Below, piece after piece: positions 47,509 through 56,364 of a stretch of DNA of 64,000 nt. A program made the position numbers and the translations under genes. Every line of letters starts with the position of its first letter. Within the stretch, counting starts at the first letter, position 1. Origin of the DNA: Microbacterium halophytorum (lineage in GTDB: Bacteria > Actinomycetota > Actinomycetes > Actinomycetales > Microbacteriaceae); NCBI RefSeq assembly GCF_002970975.1, contig NZ_PNFA01000008.1, positions 151,228-215,227 on the forward strand, read 5' to 3'. The notes below the pieces were generated by a model, which saw only the letters and a list, made by a program, of their open reading frames with translations, was not told the DNA's origin and ran no database searches.

Positions 47509-49190
47509 ACGCCCGTTCGGCATCTGCCGCGCTCGACGCGCTGCCCCGTGAGGTTCCCGTCCTGATCGCGGGCGCCGGCCCGTCCGGCCTGATGATGGCG
47601 CTCGACCTGGCGCGCCGCGGCATCCGGAGCCTCGTCATCGAACCGCGCGCCGAGGTGTACCCGTACCGCCCGCGTGCGAAGACCACGAACGCCCGCACCA
47701 TGACGCTGCTGCGCGGCCTCGGCCTGGCCGACGCGCTCAGGGCGGCAGCTCCGCTCGATGTCGACTACTCCGAGGACGTCGCCTTCTGCACGGGGCTGGA
47801 CGGCTACGAGCTGCGCCGGTTCCGCCATGCCTTCCAGCTCTACCGCGAGGGCTTCGCGCACTCGCCGGAGATCGGGCAGCAGGTGCCGCAGCCGACCGTC
47901 GAGCGGGTGCTGCGCGAGGCGGCCGACGCCGAACCCCTCGTGACGGTCGCCTACGGGCTCAGGGTCGTCTCGGTCCGAACGCCGCACGAGCCGGTCGCCC
48001 TGATCGCACCAGCGCTCGACGAGGAACCGGGAACGGCCGTCATCAGCCTCGCCGACCGCGAGCCCTCGGCGACCGTCAGCGCCGGCGCCGTCGTCGGCGC
48101 TGACGGAGGGTCTTCCGCCGTGCGGAAGTCGCTGGGCATCCGGCTCAGCGGCACCTCAGCTCCGCGGCCGAACTTCAACGTCGTCTTCCGCTCTCGCGCG
48201 CTCGCCGAGCGGACGAGCATCCCGACCGCCGTGCAGTACTGGGTCGTCGGCGAGGTATCCGGCATGATCGGCCAGCTCGACCGCGACGACCTGTGGTGGG
48301 TGATCGCGCAGGGCGTCGACCCCGACGAGTGCGACGACCCTGCGGGTCTCGTGCGGCGGCTGGCCGGTGTCGGAGACGACCTCGACGTGGACGTGGTCGC
48401 GACCGACCCGTGGACGGCGAAGATGCTGCTCGCGGATTCGTACGGCGCCGGTCGCGTCTTCCTCGTCGGCGACGCGGCCCACCTGAATCCGCCCTTCGGC
48501 GGGCACGGGTTCAACACGTGCGTACTCGACGCCCTCAACCTCTCCTGGAAGCTCGCCGCCGTGCTCGACGGCGCCGCGGGGCCGGAACTGCTGGCCACCT
48601 ACGAGGCCGAGCGCCGCCCGGCCGCCCGGCGCATGATCGACGTCGCTTCCCACAACACGAAGCACCTCGCGTACACCTTCTCGGACCCCGCGCTCGCGGA
48701 GCCCGGGCCTGACGGCGACGCCGCCAGAGCGACAGCGCACGACAGACTCGCGGTCAAGGCCGCCGAGTTCCACGCCGAAGGGCTCGTGCTCGGATACTCG
48801 TATCCGGACAGCGCGCTGAATGCGCCGGACGACGGTGGGCCGGAACCGGACGCCATCACGTACACGCCCTCGGCCGCCCCCGGGCACCTGCTGCCCCACC
48901 TGTGGCTGAGCGACGGGCGCGCCGTATACGACGCACTGGGTCCCGAGTTCACGCTCGTCGCTCTCGCAGATGTCGAGCGGCTCCCTGAGGAAGCACCGGA
49001 CGCGGCGGCCGAACGGCTGCAGGTCCTCGTGCTCAGCGAAGCCGACCGCGCGCGAGCGCGCTCGCTGTGGGGCGCCGACTTCGTGCTCGTCCGCCCAGAT
49101 CAGATGGTCGCCTGGCGCGGGGACGACCCGAACCAGGCGCTGCCGGCTCTGAAACGGGCGCTCGCGATCAGGAAGAAGGAATCGGTATGA
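47505..49190 (+). CDS. FAD-dependent aromatic monooxygenase (PHBH fold)
   Basis: 561 residues from ATG 47505 (ATGA overlap). FAD-binding GAGPSGLMMALDLARRG (about 19-35), the DG motif GADGGSSAVRKSLGI, and the GD motif FLVGDAAHLNPPFGGHGFN. A C-terminal thioredoxin-like domain (about 450-555) is present, as in phenol and 3-(3-hydroxyphenyl)propionate hydroxylases. Predicted to hydroxylate a phenolic ring with NAD(P)H and O2. No ring-cleavage dioxygenase is in the operon; that step may be elsewhere, or the FAH-family protein acts on another type of product. Confidence 0.9.
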   Translation: MNARSASAALDALPREVPVLIAGAGPSGLMMALDLARRGIRSLVIEPRAEVYPYRPRAKTTNARTMTLLRGLGLADALRAAAPLDVDYSEDVAFCTGLDGYELRRFRHAFQLYREGFAHSPEIGQQVPQPTVERVLREAADAEPLVTVAYGLRVVSVRTPHEPVALIAPALDEEPGTAVISLADREPSATVSAGAVVGADGGSSAVRKSLGIRLSGTSAPRPNFNVVFRSRALAERTSIPTAVQYWVVGEVSGMIGQLDRDDLWWVIAQGVDPDECDDPAGLVRRLAGVGDDLDVDVVATDPWTAKMLLADSYGAGRVFLVGDAAHLNPPFGGHGFNTCVLDALNLSWKLAAVLDGAAGPELLATYEAERRPAARRMIDVASHNTKHLAYTFSDPALAEPGPDGDAARATAHDRLAVKAAEFHAEGLVLGYSYPDSALNAPDDGGPEPDAITYTPSAAPGHLLPHLWLSDGRAVYDALGPEFTLVALADVERLPEEAPDAAAERLQVLVLSEADRARARSLWGADFVLVRPDQMVAWRGDDPNQALPALKRALAIRKKESV

Positions 49191-50389
49191 CTTACGAGGG
49201 CTCTCTGGACGGCGTGCTGGTCGTCGACCTGTCCCGCGCCCTGGCCGGCCCACACGCCGGCCAGCTCCTCGGCGACCTCGGCGCCCGCGTGATCAAGGTG
49301 GAGGCGCCGGGCAGCGGCGACGACACCCGATCCTGGGGGCCGCCGTTCGTCGCCGGCTCCGACGGGGCCGAGCACTCGACCTACTTCCTGTCGTGCAACC
49401 GCAACAAGGAGTCGATCGCGCTCGACCTCAAGTCCGACGACGGGCGGGCCGTGCTGACCGAGCTGCTCGCACGGGCCGACGTCATGATCGAGAACTTCCG
49501 CACGGGGGTGATGGATCGCCTCGGCTTCGGTGCCGAGGCCCTCGCGGAGCTCAACCCGCGCCTCGTACAGCTGTCGATCACGGGGTTCGGCCACGACGGG
49601 CCCGAGGGGGGCCGCGCCGGCTATGACCAGATCGTGCAGGGCGAGGCGGGGCTGATGTCCCTGACCGGATCGGCGCCGGACGACCCGCAGCGCGTCGGAA
49701 CGCCGATCGCCGACCTGCTCGGCGGCATCCACGGCGTCGTGGGCGTCCTGGCGGCCCTGTACGAGCGCGAGCGGACCGGCGAGGGGCGCGTGGTTCGCAC
49801 CTCGCTGCTCTCATCGATCGTGGGCGTGCACGCGTTCCAGGGCACCCGCGTCACGGTGGCCGGCGAGACGCCCCGCGCTCAGGGGAACCACCATCCGTCG
49901 ATCGCGCCGTACGGGCTGTTCCGCTGCCGCGACGGCGCCGTGCAGATCAGCGTGGGCAGCGACAGGCTGTGGCAGGCGTTCTGCCGGGAGTTCGGCCTCG
50001 ATCCGGACGCGCAGGGGCTCGCGACGAACGCCGAGCGCGTGGCGCACCGCGGCGAGACGATCTCGTGCGTCGAGGGAGCGTTCGCCGACCAGGATGCCGA
50101 GCCCCTGCTCGAGCGCCTTGCCGCCGCAGGCGTGCCTGCGGGCAAGGTGCGCGACCTCGCCGAGGTCTACGAATGGGACCAGGTGCGCTCGCAGGGCCTC
50201 GTCGTCGATGCCGAGCACTCGGCCCTCGGCAGCATCAGCCTGCCCGGCCCCGTCCTGCGCTTCTTCGACGCCGACGGCGGCAACGAGCGGGTCCGGCCGT
50301 CGCACCAGGCCCCGCCCGTGCTGGATCAGCACGGGGACGCCATCCGTGCGTGGCTCGCCGGCGCGACCTCGGACGGCGGCCGACGGTGA
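49187..50389 (+). CDS. Family III CoA-transferase (CaiB/BaiF)
   Basis: 400 residues from ATG 49187 (ATGA overlap). Typical N-terminus VVDLSRALAGPHAGQLLGDLGARVIKVE, then the NRNKESIALDLKS and ADVMIENFRTGVMDRLG blocks with the catalytic Asp in the VGTPIADLLGG-like segment (RVGTPIADLLGGIHG). Transfers CoA between carboxylic acids. It suggests that the pathway goes through a CoA thioester, which is unusual beside a flavin monooxygenase and an FAH-family hydrolase. Confidence 0.9.
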   Translation: MTYEGSLDGVLVVDLSRALAGPHAGQLLGDLGARVIKVEAPGSGDDTRSWGPPFVAGSDGAEHSTYFLSCNRNKESIALDLKSDDGRAVLTELLARADVMIENFRTGVMDRLGFGAEALAELNPRLVQLSITGFGHDGPEGGRAGYDQIVQGEAGLMSLTGSAPDDPQRVGTPIADLLGGIHGVVGVLAALYERERTGEGRVVRTSLLSSIVGVHAFQGTRVTVAGETPRAQGNHHPSIAPYGLFRCRDGAVQISVGSDRLWQAFCREFGLDPDAQGLATNAERVAHRGETISCVEGAFADQDAEPLLERLAAAGVPAGKVRDLAEVYEWDQVRSQGLVVDAEHSALGSISLPGPVLRFFDADGGNERVRPSHQAPPVLDQHGDAIRAWLAGATSDGGRR

Positions 50390-51909
50390 GCGCGTCGGGG
50401 CGCCGCAGGGTGTCGGCGGGCGAGCTGATCGCGCTCATCGCTGACGCGGGCACGTTCCGCTCGTGGGACGCACCGCCCCGCGAGCCCGACCTGGGCGAGG
50501 GCTACCGTCGGGAGCTCGCGGCCGCCGCGGAGAAGGCAGGGACGGACGAATCGATCGTGACGGGCGAGGCCATGGTCGACGGGCGCCGCGTCGCCCTGAT
50601 CGCGTGCGAGTTCGCGTTCCTGGCCGGCTCGGTCGGCACGGCCGCGGCCGACCGCTTCGTGACGGCGATGGAGCGGGCGACCGCCGAGGGCCTGCCGGTT
50701 CTCGCGTCCACGGCATCCGGGGGCACCCGGATGCAGGAGGGAACCCTGGCGTTCGTGGCGATGGTGAAGATCGCCACGGCCGTCGCGGCGCACCAGGACG
50801 CCGGGCTGCCGTACCTCGCCTACCTGCGCCACCCGTCCACCGGTGGCGCGCTGGCCTCGTTCGGTTCGCTCGGGCAGGTGACGGTCGCGCAGCCGGGGGC
50901 TCTCGTCGGTTTCCTCGGGCCCCGCGTGTACGAGGCGCTCTACGGCCAGGAGTTCCCCGACGGCGTGCAGTCGGCCGAGAACCTCGCCGCGCACGGCATC
51001 ATCGACGGCGTCCTGCCTCCCGAGCAGCTGCGCGACGTCGTGCGCCGCACCCTGCGCCTGCTGGAGCGGCCGACGCACGCGGAACTGACCGCGCGTGCGG
51101 GAGATCCCGGCTCCGCGGCCGAGCATCCGGAGGGGGCGACCGATGCCTGGGCCTCGATCACCCGCACGCGCGACGCGCGCCGCCCCGGCCTGCGCCAGCT
51201 CCTGCGCCACGCGGCCACCGACGTCGTGCCGCTCTCCGGGACCGGCCAGGGCGAGCGCGACCCTGGGCTCTCGCTCGGGCTCGCCCGATTCGGCGGCATC
51301 CCGTGCGTCGTCGTCGGCCAGGACCGGCGCACCCAGCGCGCCCTCGCGCCGCTGGGCCCCGGCGCGCTGCGCGCCGCGCGGCGCGCCATGCGGCTCGCGG
51401 AGGAGCTGAGGCTGCCGCTCGTGACCGTGATCGACACGCCGGGCGCCGCCCTGTCCCAGACGGCCGAGGAGGGCGGGCTCGCGAGCGAGATCGCGCACTG
51501 CCTCGCCGATCTCGCAACGCACCGCGGCGCGACGCTTTCGGTGCTCCTGGGCGAGGGCACGGGCGGCGGGGCGCTCGCGCTGCTGCCCGCCGACCGCACG
51601 ATCGCCGCCGAGCACGCCTGGCTGTCGCCGCTGCCGCCCGAGGGCGCATCGGCGATCGTGCACCGCGACACGGAGCACGCCGCCGAGCTGGCGGAGCAGC
51701 AGGGCGTCGCCTCGGCACGCCTGCGCGAGAACGCCATCGTCGACCGGATCGTCGCTGAGCGCCCTGACGCCGCGGAGGAGCGCGAGGCGTTCTGCATCCG
51801 GATGGGCGATGCGATCGCACAGGAGATCGCCGCCCTGCAGCTGGTGCGGCCGGAGCGGCGCCGGGTGCTCCGCCACGACCGCTACCGGAGGCTCGGCGAG
51901 GTGGGCTGA
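50386..51909 (+). CDS. Fused AccD/AccA-like carboxyltransferase
   Basis: 507 residues from GTG 50386 (GTGA overlap). The N-terminal half is AccD-like (ASTASGGTRMQEGTLAF, PSTGGALASFGSLGQV, GFLGPRVYEALYGQEFPDGVQSAENLAAHGIIDGVL) and the C-terminal half AccA-like (VTVIDTPGAALSQTAEEGG, GEGTGGGALALLPADR, PPEGASAIVHRD). The AccD zinc finger is missing. No biotin carboxylase or carrier gene is in the operon, so it must share them, act in reverse, or act as a biotin-independent decarboxylase of the malonate type. Last gene of the operon; it may carboxylate or decarboxylate the CoA product of the preceding transferase. Confidence 0.82.
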   Translation: MSASGRRRVSAGELIALIADAGTFRSWDAPPREPDLGEGYRRELAAAAEKAGTDESIVTGEAMVDGRRVALIACEFAFLAGSVGTAAADRFVTAMERATAEGLPVLASTASGGTRMQEGTLAFVAMVKIATAVAAHQDAGLPYLAYLRHPSTGGALASFGSLGQVTVAQPGALVGFLGPRVYEALYGQEFPDGVQSAENLAAHGIIDGVLPPEQLRDVVRRTLRLLERPTHAELTARAGDPGSAAEHPEGATDAWASITRTRDARRPGLRQLLRHAATDVVPLSGTGQGERDPGLSLGLARFGGIPCVVVGQDRRTQRALAPLGPGALRAARRAMRLAEELRLPLVTVIDTPGAALSQTAEEGGLASEIAHCLADLATHRGATLSVLLGEGTGGGALALLPADRTIAAEHAWLSPLPPEGASAIVHRDTEHAAELAEQQGVASARLRENAIVDRIVAERPDAAEEREAFCIRMGDAIAQEIAALQLVRPERRRVLRHDRYRRLGEVG

Positions 51910-51979
51910 GCCCGGAGCGGAGCGCACGGATCCGACCTGCCCCCTCCCCTGCGGGGCCGCTCCGCCCTAGACTCGGCCC

Positions 51980-53716
51980 ATGAGCGAGGGCAGCGGGACT
52001 CCGGAGGGCTCGACGACCAGCGGCGGCGCGCCCGATATCAAGCCGCGTTCGCGCGACGTCACCGACGGCCTGGAGCGGACCGCCGCGCGCGGCATGCTCC
52101 GCGCCGTCGGCATGGGCGACGACGACTGGGAGAAGCCGCAGATCGGCGTTGGTTCGTCGTGGAACGAGATCACCCCGTGCAACCTGTCGCTCGACCGTCT
52201 GGCCAAGGGCGTCAAGGAGGGCGTGCACGCCGCCGGCGGCTACCCCCTGCAATTCGGCACGATCTCCGTGTCGGACGGCATCTCGATGGGTCACGAGGGC
52301 ATGCACTTCTCGCTGGTCTCGCGTGAGGTGATCACCGACTCCGTCGAGACCGTGATGAGCGCCGAGCGCATGGACGGCTCCGTGCTGCTGGCCGGCTGCG
52401 ACAAGTCGATCCCCGGCATGCTCATGGCGGCGGCACGGCTCGACCTCGCCAGCGTGTTCCTCTACAACGGCTCGATCATGCCCGGATACGCGAAGCTCTC
52501 CGACGGCACCGAGCGCGAGGTCACCATCATCGACGCCTTCGAGGCCGTGGGCGCCTGCCGCGCCGGGCGGATGTCGCTCGAGGACCTCACCAGCATCGAG
52601 AAGGCCATCTGCCCCGGCGAGGGCGCGTGCGGCGGCATGTACACCGCCAACACCATGGCATCCGCCGCCGAGGCCATGGGCATGTCGTTGCCGGGCTCCG
52701 CCGCCCCTCCCGCCGTCGACAGCGCGCGCGACGCGTACGCGGTCGAATCCGGCAAGGCCGTCGTCGGCATGCTCCGGCGAGGACACACGGCCCGCGACAT
52801 CATGACGAAGGAGGCGTTCGAGAACGCCATCGCCGTCGTGATGGCCTTCGGAGGCTCCACCAACGCCGTCCTGCACCTGATGGCGATCGCGCACGAGGCC
52901 GAGGTCGACCTGCGCCTGGCCGACTTCGACCGGATCGGCAACAGGGTCCCGCACCTGGGCGACCTCAAGCCGTTCGGCCGATACGTGATGAACGACGTGT
53001 TCCGGATCGGCGGCGTGCCGGTCGTGATGAAGGCGCTGCTGGACGCCGGGCTGCTGCACGGCGACTGCCTCACCGTCACGGGCAGGACGATCGCCGAGAA
53101 CCTCGCGGACGTCAGGCCGCCGGATCCGGACGGGAAGATCCTCCGCGCCGTGGCCGACCCGATCCACCCGACGGGCGGGATCACGATCCTGCACGGGTCG
53201 CTCGCGCCAGAGGGCGCCGTGGTGAAGACGGCGGGCTTCGACTCGACGGTCTTCGAGGGCACGGCGCGCGTATTCGATCAGGAGCAGCCGGCCATGGCGG
53301 CGGTGCTGTCCGGCGACATCACGGCCGGCGACGTCATCGTCATCCGGTACGAGGGTCCGAAGGGCGGGCCGGGCATGCGCGAGATGCTGGCCATCACGGG
53401 CGCCATCAAGGGCGCCGGCCTCGGCGCCGACGTGCTCCTGTTGACCGACGGGCGCTTCTCCGGCGGCACGACGGGGCTGTGCATCGGGCACGTCGCGCCC
53501 GAGGCCGTCGACGGCGGGCCCGTCGCCTTCGTCCGCGACGGCGACGTCATCCGGGTCGACGTACAGAAGCGCACCCTCGACCTCCAGGTCGACGACGCCG
53601 AGCTCGCCGCCCGCGCGGAGGGCTGGGAACCGCTGCCGCCGCGGTACACCACGGGCGTCCTGGCGAAGTACCGCAAGCTCGTGCAGTCGGCCTCCGTCGG
53701 CGCCGTGTGCGGCTGA
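51980..53716 (+). CDS. ilvD: Dihydroxy-acid dehydratase
   Basis: 578 residues. Dehydrates dihydroxy-isovalerate and dihydroxy-methylvalerate in valine, leucine and isoleucine synthesis. Cluster cysteines are in [22 protein letters not shown] and [18 protein letters not shown]; the C-terminal [12 protein letters not shown] and [20 protein letters not shown] blocks are complete. TAGACT (51968-51973) is exactly 6 nt before the ATG with no ribosome site: leaderless. Genomically separate from the leuA-ilvB block at 2419-6878. Confidence 0.95.
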   Translation: MSEGSGTPEGSTTSGGAPDIKPRSRDVTDGLERTAARGMLRAVGMGDDDWEKPQIGVGSSWNEITPCNLSLDRLAKGVKEGVHAAGGYPLQFGTISVSDGISMGHEGMHFSLVSREVITDSVETVMSAERMDGSVLLAGCDKSIPGMLMAAARLDLASVFLYNGSIMPGYAKLSDGTEREVTIIDAFEAVGACRAGRMSLEDLTSIEKAICPGEGACGGMYTANTMASAAEAMGMSLPGSAAPPAVDSARDAYAVESGKAVVGMLRRGHTARDIMTKEAFENAIAVVMAFGGSTNAVLHLMAIAHEAEVDLRLADFDRIGNRVPHLGDLKPFGRYVMNDVFRIGGVPVVMKALLDAGLLHGDCLTVTGRTIAENLADVRPPDPDGKILRAVADPIHPTGGITILHGSLAPEGAVVKTAGFDSTVFEGTARVFDQEQPAMAAVLSGDITAGDVIVIRYEGPKGGPGMREMLAITGAIKGAGLGADVLLLTDGRFSGGTTGLCIGHVAPEAVDGGPVAFVRDGDVIRVDVQKRTLDLQVDDAELAARAEGWEPLPPRYTTGVLAKYRKLVQSASVGAVCG

Positions 53717-53733
53717 CGTTCTAGGCTGACGGC

Positions 53734-54369
53734 ATGGACGTCTGCCTCGCCTCCACCTCCCCCGCCCGCCTCATGCTCATGCGCCAGGCCGGCATCGAGC
53801 CGCGGCTCGAGTCGCCCCGCGTCGACGAGGAGGCGGTCGTCGCCGCGGTCGAGGCCGATGAGGGCCGCACCCTGGCACCCAGCGAGCACGTGCTCCTGCT
53901 GGCGAGGCGGAAGGCGGAGGACGTCGCGGGGCGCCTCGCGGACGAGGGCTTCTCGGGGCTCGTCATCGGGGGCGACTCCATGTTCGAGCTCGCGGGCGTC
54001 GTGTACGGCAAGCCGCACACCCCGGAGCGGGCGACGGCGCGGTGGCACGACATGCGCGGCCGCACCGGCGTGCTGCACTCCGGGCACAGCGTGTACCACG
54101 TGACGCCCGACGGCTCGTACGAGGCGCACGCCGTCGCCGAGGCGCGCGTGAGGTTCGCCTCCGACATCACCGACCACGAGATCGACGCCTACGTCGCGAC
54201 GGGCGAGCCGCTGCACGTCGCGGGAGCCTTCACGGTCGACAGCCTGGGCGGGGCCTTCATCGAGTCGGTCGAGGGCGACCCGTCGACGGTCGTCGGCATG
54301 TCGCTGTCGACCATCCGGCGCCTGGTCCGCGACCTCGGCGTGGACTGGACGGCCCTCTGGAACAGGTGA
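53734..54369 (+). CDS. maf: Maf-family nucleoside triphosphate pyrophosphatase
   Basis: 211 residues. Hydrolyses non-canonical or modified nucleoside triphosphates to monophosphates. The signature STSPARLMLMRQAG is at the N-terminus, with GGDSMFELAGVVYGKP (acidic metal/base site), GRTGVLHSGHSVY and IDAYVATGEPLHVAGAFTVDSLGG. TAGGCT (53722-53727) is 6 nt before the ATG, only 5 nt after the ilvD stop: its own leaderless promoter rather than coupling to ilvD. Confidence 0.92.
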   Translation: MDVCLASTSPARLMLMRQAGIEPRLESPRVDEEAVVAAVEADEGRTLAPSEHVLLLARRKAEDVAGRLADEGFSGLVIGGDSMFELAGVVYGKPHTPERATARWHDMRGRTGVLHSGHSVYHVTPDGSYEAHAVAEARVRFASDITDHEIDAYVATGEPLHVAGAFTVDSLGGAFIESVEGDPSTVVGMSLSTIRRLVRDLGVDWTALWNR

Positions 54370-54406
54370 GGCGCAGGGTTCCGGCGCCGGCGCCGGTTGC
54401 GCGGAG

Positions 54407-55294
54407 TCAGCCCGAGGGCGGGACCCGCGCGGCCAGGGCGGCGGACAGCGACTCCATCTCGTGCGCGAGGCGGAGCGCCCACGCATCGAGGCTCTCCCGC
54501 TCCCGCGCCGCCGGCGGAGCGTGCTGACCGCCCTCAGTGCCGATCGCCGACGGCTCCGCCGCGTCGACGTCGAACACGACGCGATCGGCGCGGTGCCAGG
54601 TGCGGAAATACTCGCACGGAAGGCCGTCGTTGCCGAGGCTGGTGCCCTCGAGGAGCAGCGAGGGGGAACCCGGCTCGATCTCGAGGAGGGCGGCGATGCG
54701 GTCGTCCGCTCGGACCGCGAGGACCTGCCGGCGCCCCGCCGAGACGTCGATGCCGTAGCGACTGCGCAGGGTCTCGTGCAGCGAGGCGTCCGCGAGTTCG
54801 TCGCCGCGGAGCCCCGGAACGTCGGCCTGCTTCACCCACGTGCGGATGTACGCGATCGGCTCGCCGCCCACGCGGCGCAGGCGCTCCATCTCGACGAGGG
54901 CGATGGTGCCGAGGCTCGAGGCGGCGACGGGGTCCGCGCCGCGCCCGAACGCGAGCACTTCCGTGCCCACAGCGACGCGGTGTTCGGCGAACTGCGTCTG
55001 GAGCCCGGCGGTGCGCTGCAGCGAGCGGTGCTGGGCGACGCCGACGGCAACAGCCGTCCCCCGGCCGCGGCCGCGCTGGATCAGCCCCTCCGCCGCCAGG
55101 GTCGCGAGCGCCTGGCGCACGACCGAACGGGAGACCCCGAAATGGCCCTGCAGCTCGGTCTCGGTCGGGAATCGATCTCTCGGACCGAGATCGCCGTCGA
55201 CGACGGCGCGGCGCAGGAGATCGCTGAGCTGACGGTGCAGCGGCGCTGATCCGCCCGCGCTGACGCTGTCGGCGGCGATCGTGTCAAGCCACAT
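54407..55294 (-). CDS. GntR-family regulator, UTRA (HutC) subfamily
   Basis: 295 residues. Winged helix-turn-helix PLHRQLSDLLRRAVVDGDLGPRDRFPTETELQGHFGVSRSVVRQALATLAAEGLIQRGRGRGT (about 18-80), then a UTRA ligand domain with PIAYIRTWV and SLLLEGTSLGNDGLPCEYFRTWHRADR. Last gene of the KdgT-kinase-PdxA2-GntR cluster, 32 nt after the pdxA2 stop. It probably represses that cluster through the inverted repeat upstream of the permease gene. Confidence 0.88.
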   Translation of the reverse strand: MWLDTIAADSVSAGGSAPLHRQLSDLLRRAVVDGDLGPRDRFPTETELQGHFGVSRSVVRQALATLAAEGLIQRGRGRGTAVAVGVAQHRSLQRTAGLQTQFAEHRVAVGTEVLAFGRGADPVAASSLGTIALVEMERLRRVGGEPIAYIRTWVKQADVPGLRGDELADASLHETLRSRYGIDVSAGRRQVLAVRADDRIAALLEIEPGSPSLLLEGTSLGNDGLPCEYFRTWHRADRVVFDVDAAEPSAIGTEGGQHAPPAARERESLDAWALRLAHEMESLSAALAARVPPSG

Positions 55295-55326
55295 GCCGTG
55301 CGCCCTTCTGCTCGCTCGGCCCCAGC

Positions 55327-56364
55327 CTAGTTCGCGACGGCGTCCCCCTGCGCGACGCGCCACACGTGATCCCAGCCGGGGGCGAGCGCGGCGGCGCGCT
55401 CGATCGCCAGCACGAGGCTCGCCTCGCGCGCGATGCCCTGTCCTGCGATGTCGAAGGCCGTGCCGTGGTCGACGGATACGCGGACGACGGGAAGCCCGAC
55501 CGTGATGTTCACGCCGTCGTCGCCGTACACCGCCTTGAACGGCGCGTGCCCCTGGTCGTGGTAGCACGCGACGACGAGGTTCACCTTGCCCCTGACCGCC
55601 GCGGGGATGACCGCGTCGCCGGGCAGCGGCCCGTCCGCGTTGAGCCCCTCGGCGCGCGCCGCGGCGACGGCGGGCGCGAGCACGTCGGCGTCCTCATCGC
55701 CGAACAGGCGGTTCTCCCCGGCGTGGGGGTTCAGCCCGGCGAGCGCGACCCGCTCACCGGAGCGCCCCATCGCCGTCGCGAACGAGTCGGCGAGGCGGAG
55801 CACGTTGAGCGTGCGCTCGTAGGTGATGTCCTCGATCGCCCGGCGCATCGACACGTGCGTCGTGAGGTGGAAGAAGTACAGCTCGCCGGCCGACAGAACG
55901 AGCGAGAAGTTGTCGACGCCGAACTCGTGGGCGAGGAGCTCCGTGTGGCCGGGGAAGTCGTGGCCGCCCGCGTGCATCGCCGCCTTGTTGAGCGGTGCCG
56001 TGACGATGCCGTCCACCGCGCCTTCGCGCGCGAGGCGGCAGGCCTCGACGACGAATCGGTACGCTCCGTCCCCTGCGGCCGCTGACAGCTCTCCGACGGG
56101 GACGTCGGCGAGCGACGGGCCGACCTGGATCACTTCGACGATGCCCGGTTCACCCGTGGCGTCCGCGGGCGTCGCGACCTCGCGCACGACCGCCGGGTCG
56201 ACGCCGACCGCGGCGGCACCGCGGCGGAGCGTCGCCGCGTCGCCGATGACGACCGGGCGGCAGATCGCCCGAAGCTCGTCGTGGCCGACGAGCGACTTGA
56301 CCGTGATCTCCGGGCCGATGCCCGCGACGTCGCCGACGGTGATGGCGAGAGTGGGAAGCGTCAT
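55327..56364 (-). CDS. pdxA2: Four-carbon acid sugar phosphate dehydrogenase (PdxA2)
   Basis: 345 residues, with AGGAAAGG before the ATG and an ATGA overlap with the kinase gene. The PdxA fold shows ITVGDVAGIGPEIT, the metal ligands in FPGHTELLAHEF and ACYHDQGHAPFK, and VDHGTAFDIAGQG. PdxA makes part of vitamin B6, but a PdxA next to a DUF1537 kinase belongs to the PdxA2 group that oxidises and decarboxylates D-threonate or D-erythronate 4-phosphate to dihydroxyacetone phosphate. That pathway is the preferred reading. Confidence 0.88.
   Translation of the reverse strand: MTLPTLAITVGDVAGIGPEITVKSLVGHDELRAICRPVVIGDAATLRRGAAAVGVDPAVVREVATPADATGEPGIVEVIQVGPSLADVPVGELSAAAGDGAYRFVVEACRLAREGAVDGIVTAPLNKAAMHAGGHDFPGHTELLAHEFGVDNFSLVLSAGELYFFHLTTHVSMRRAIEDITYERTLNVLRLADSFATAMGRSGERVALAGLNPHAGENRLFGDEDADVLAPAVAAARAEGLNADGPLPGDAVIPAAVRGKVNLVVACYHDQGHAPFKAVYGDDGVNITVGLPVVRVSVDHGTAFDIAGQGIAREASLVLAIERAAALAPGWDHVWRVAQGDAVAN

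Noticed and set aside
51913..51964. CGGAGCGG/CCGCTCCG repeat after the carboxyltransferase gene
   Set aside because: The loop is about 36 nt and there is no T-run; too weak to call a terminator.
54381..54396. CCGGCGCCGGCGCCGG palindrome between maf and the GntR gene
   Set aside because: Self-complementary GC repeats of this sort arise easily at this base composition; possibly part of a terminator, but not distinctive.
55327..56364. Vitamin B6 biosynthetic PdxA
   Set aside because: The family fits, but the neighbouring DUF1537 kinase and permease favour the PdxA2 catabolic role, and no other B6 gene is near.
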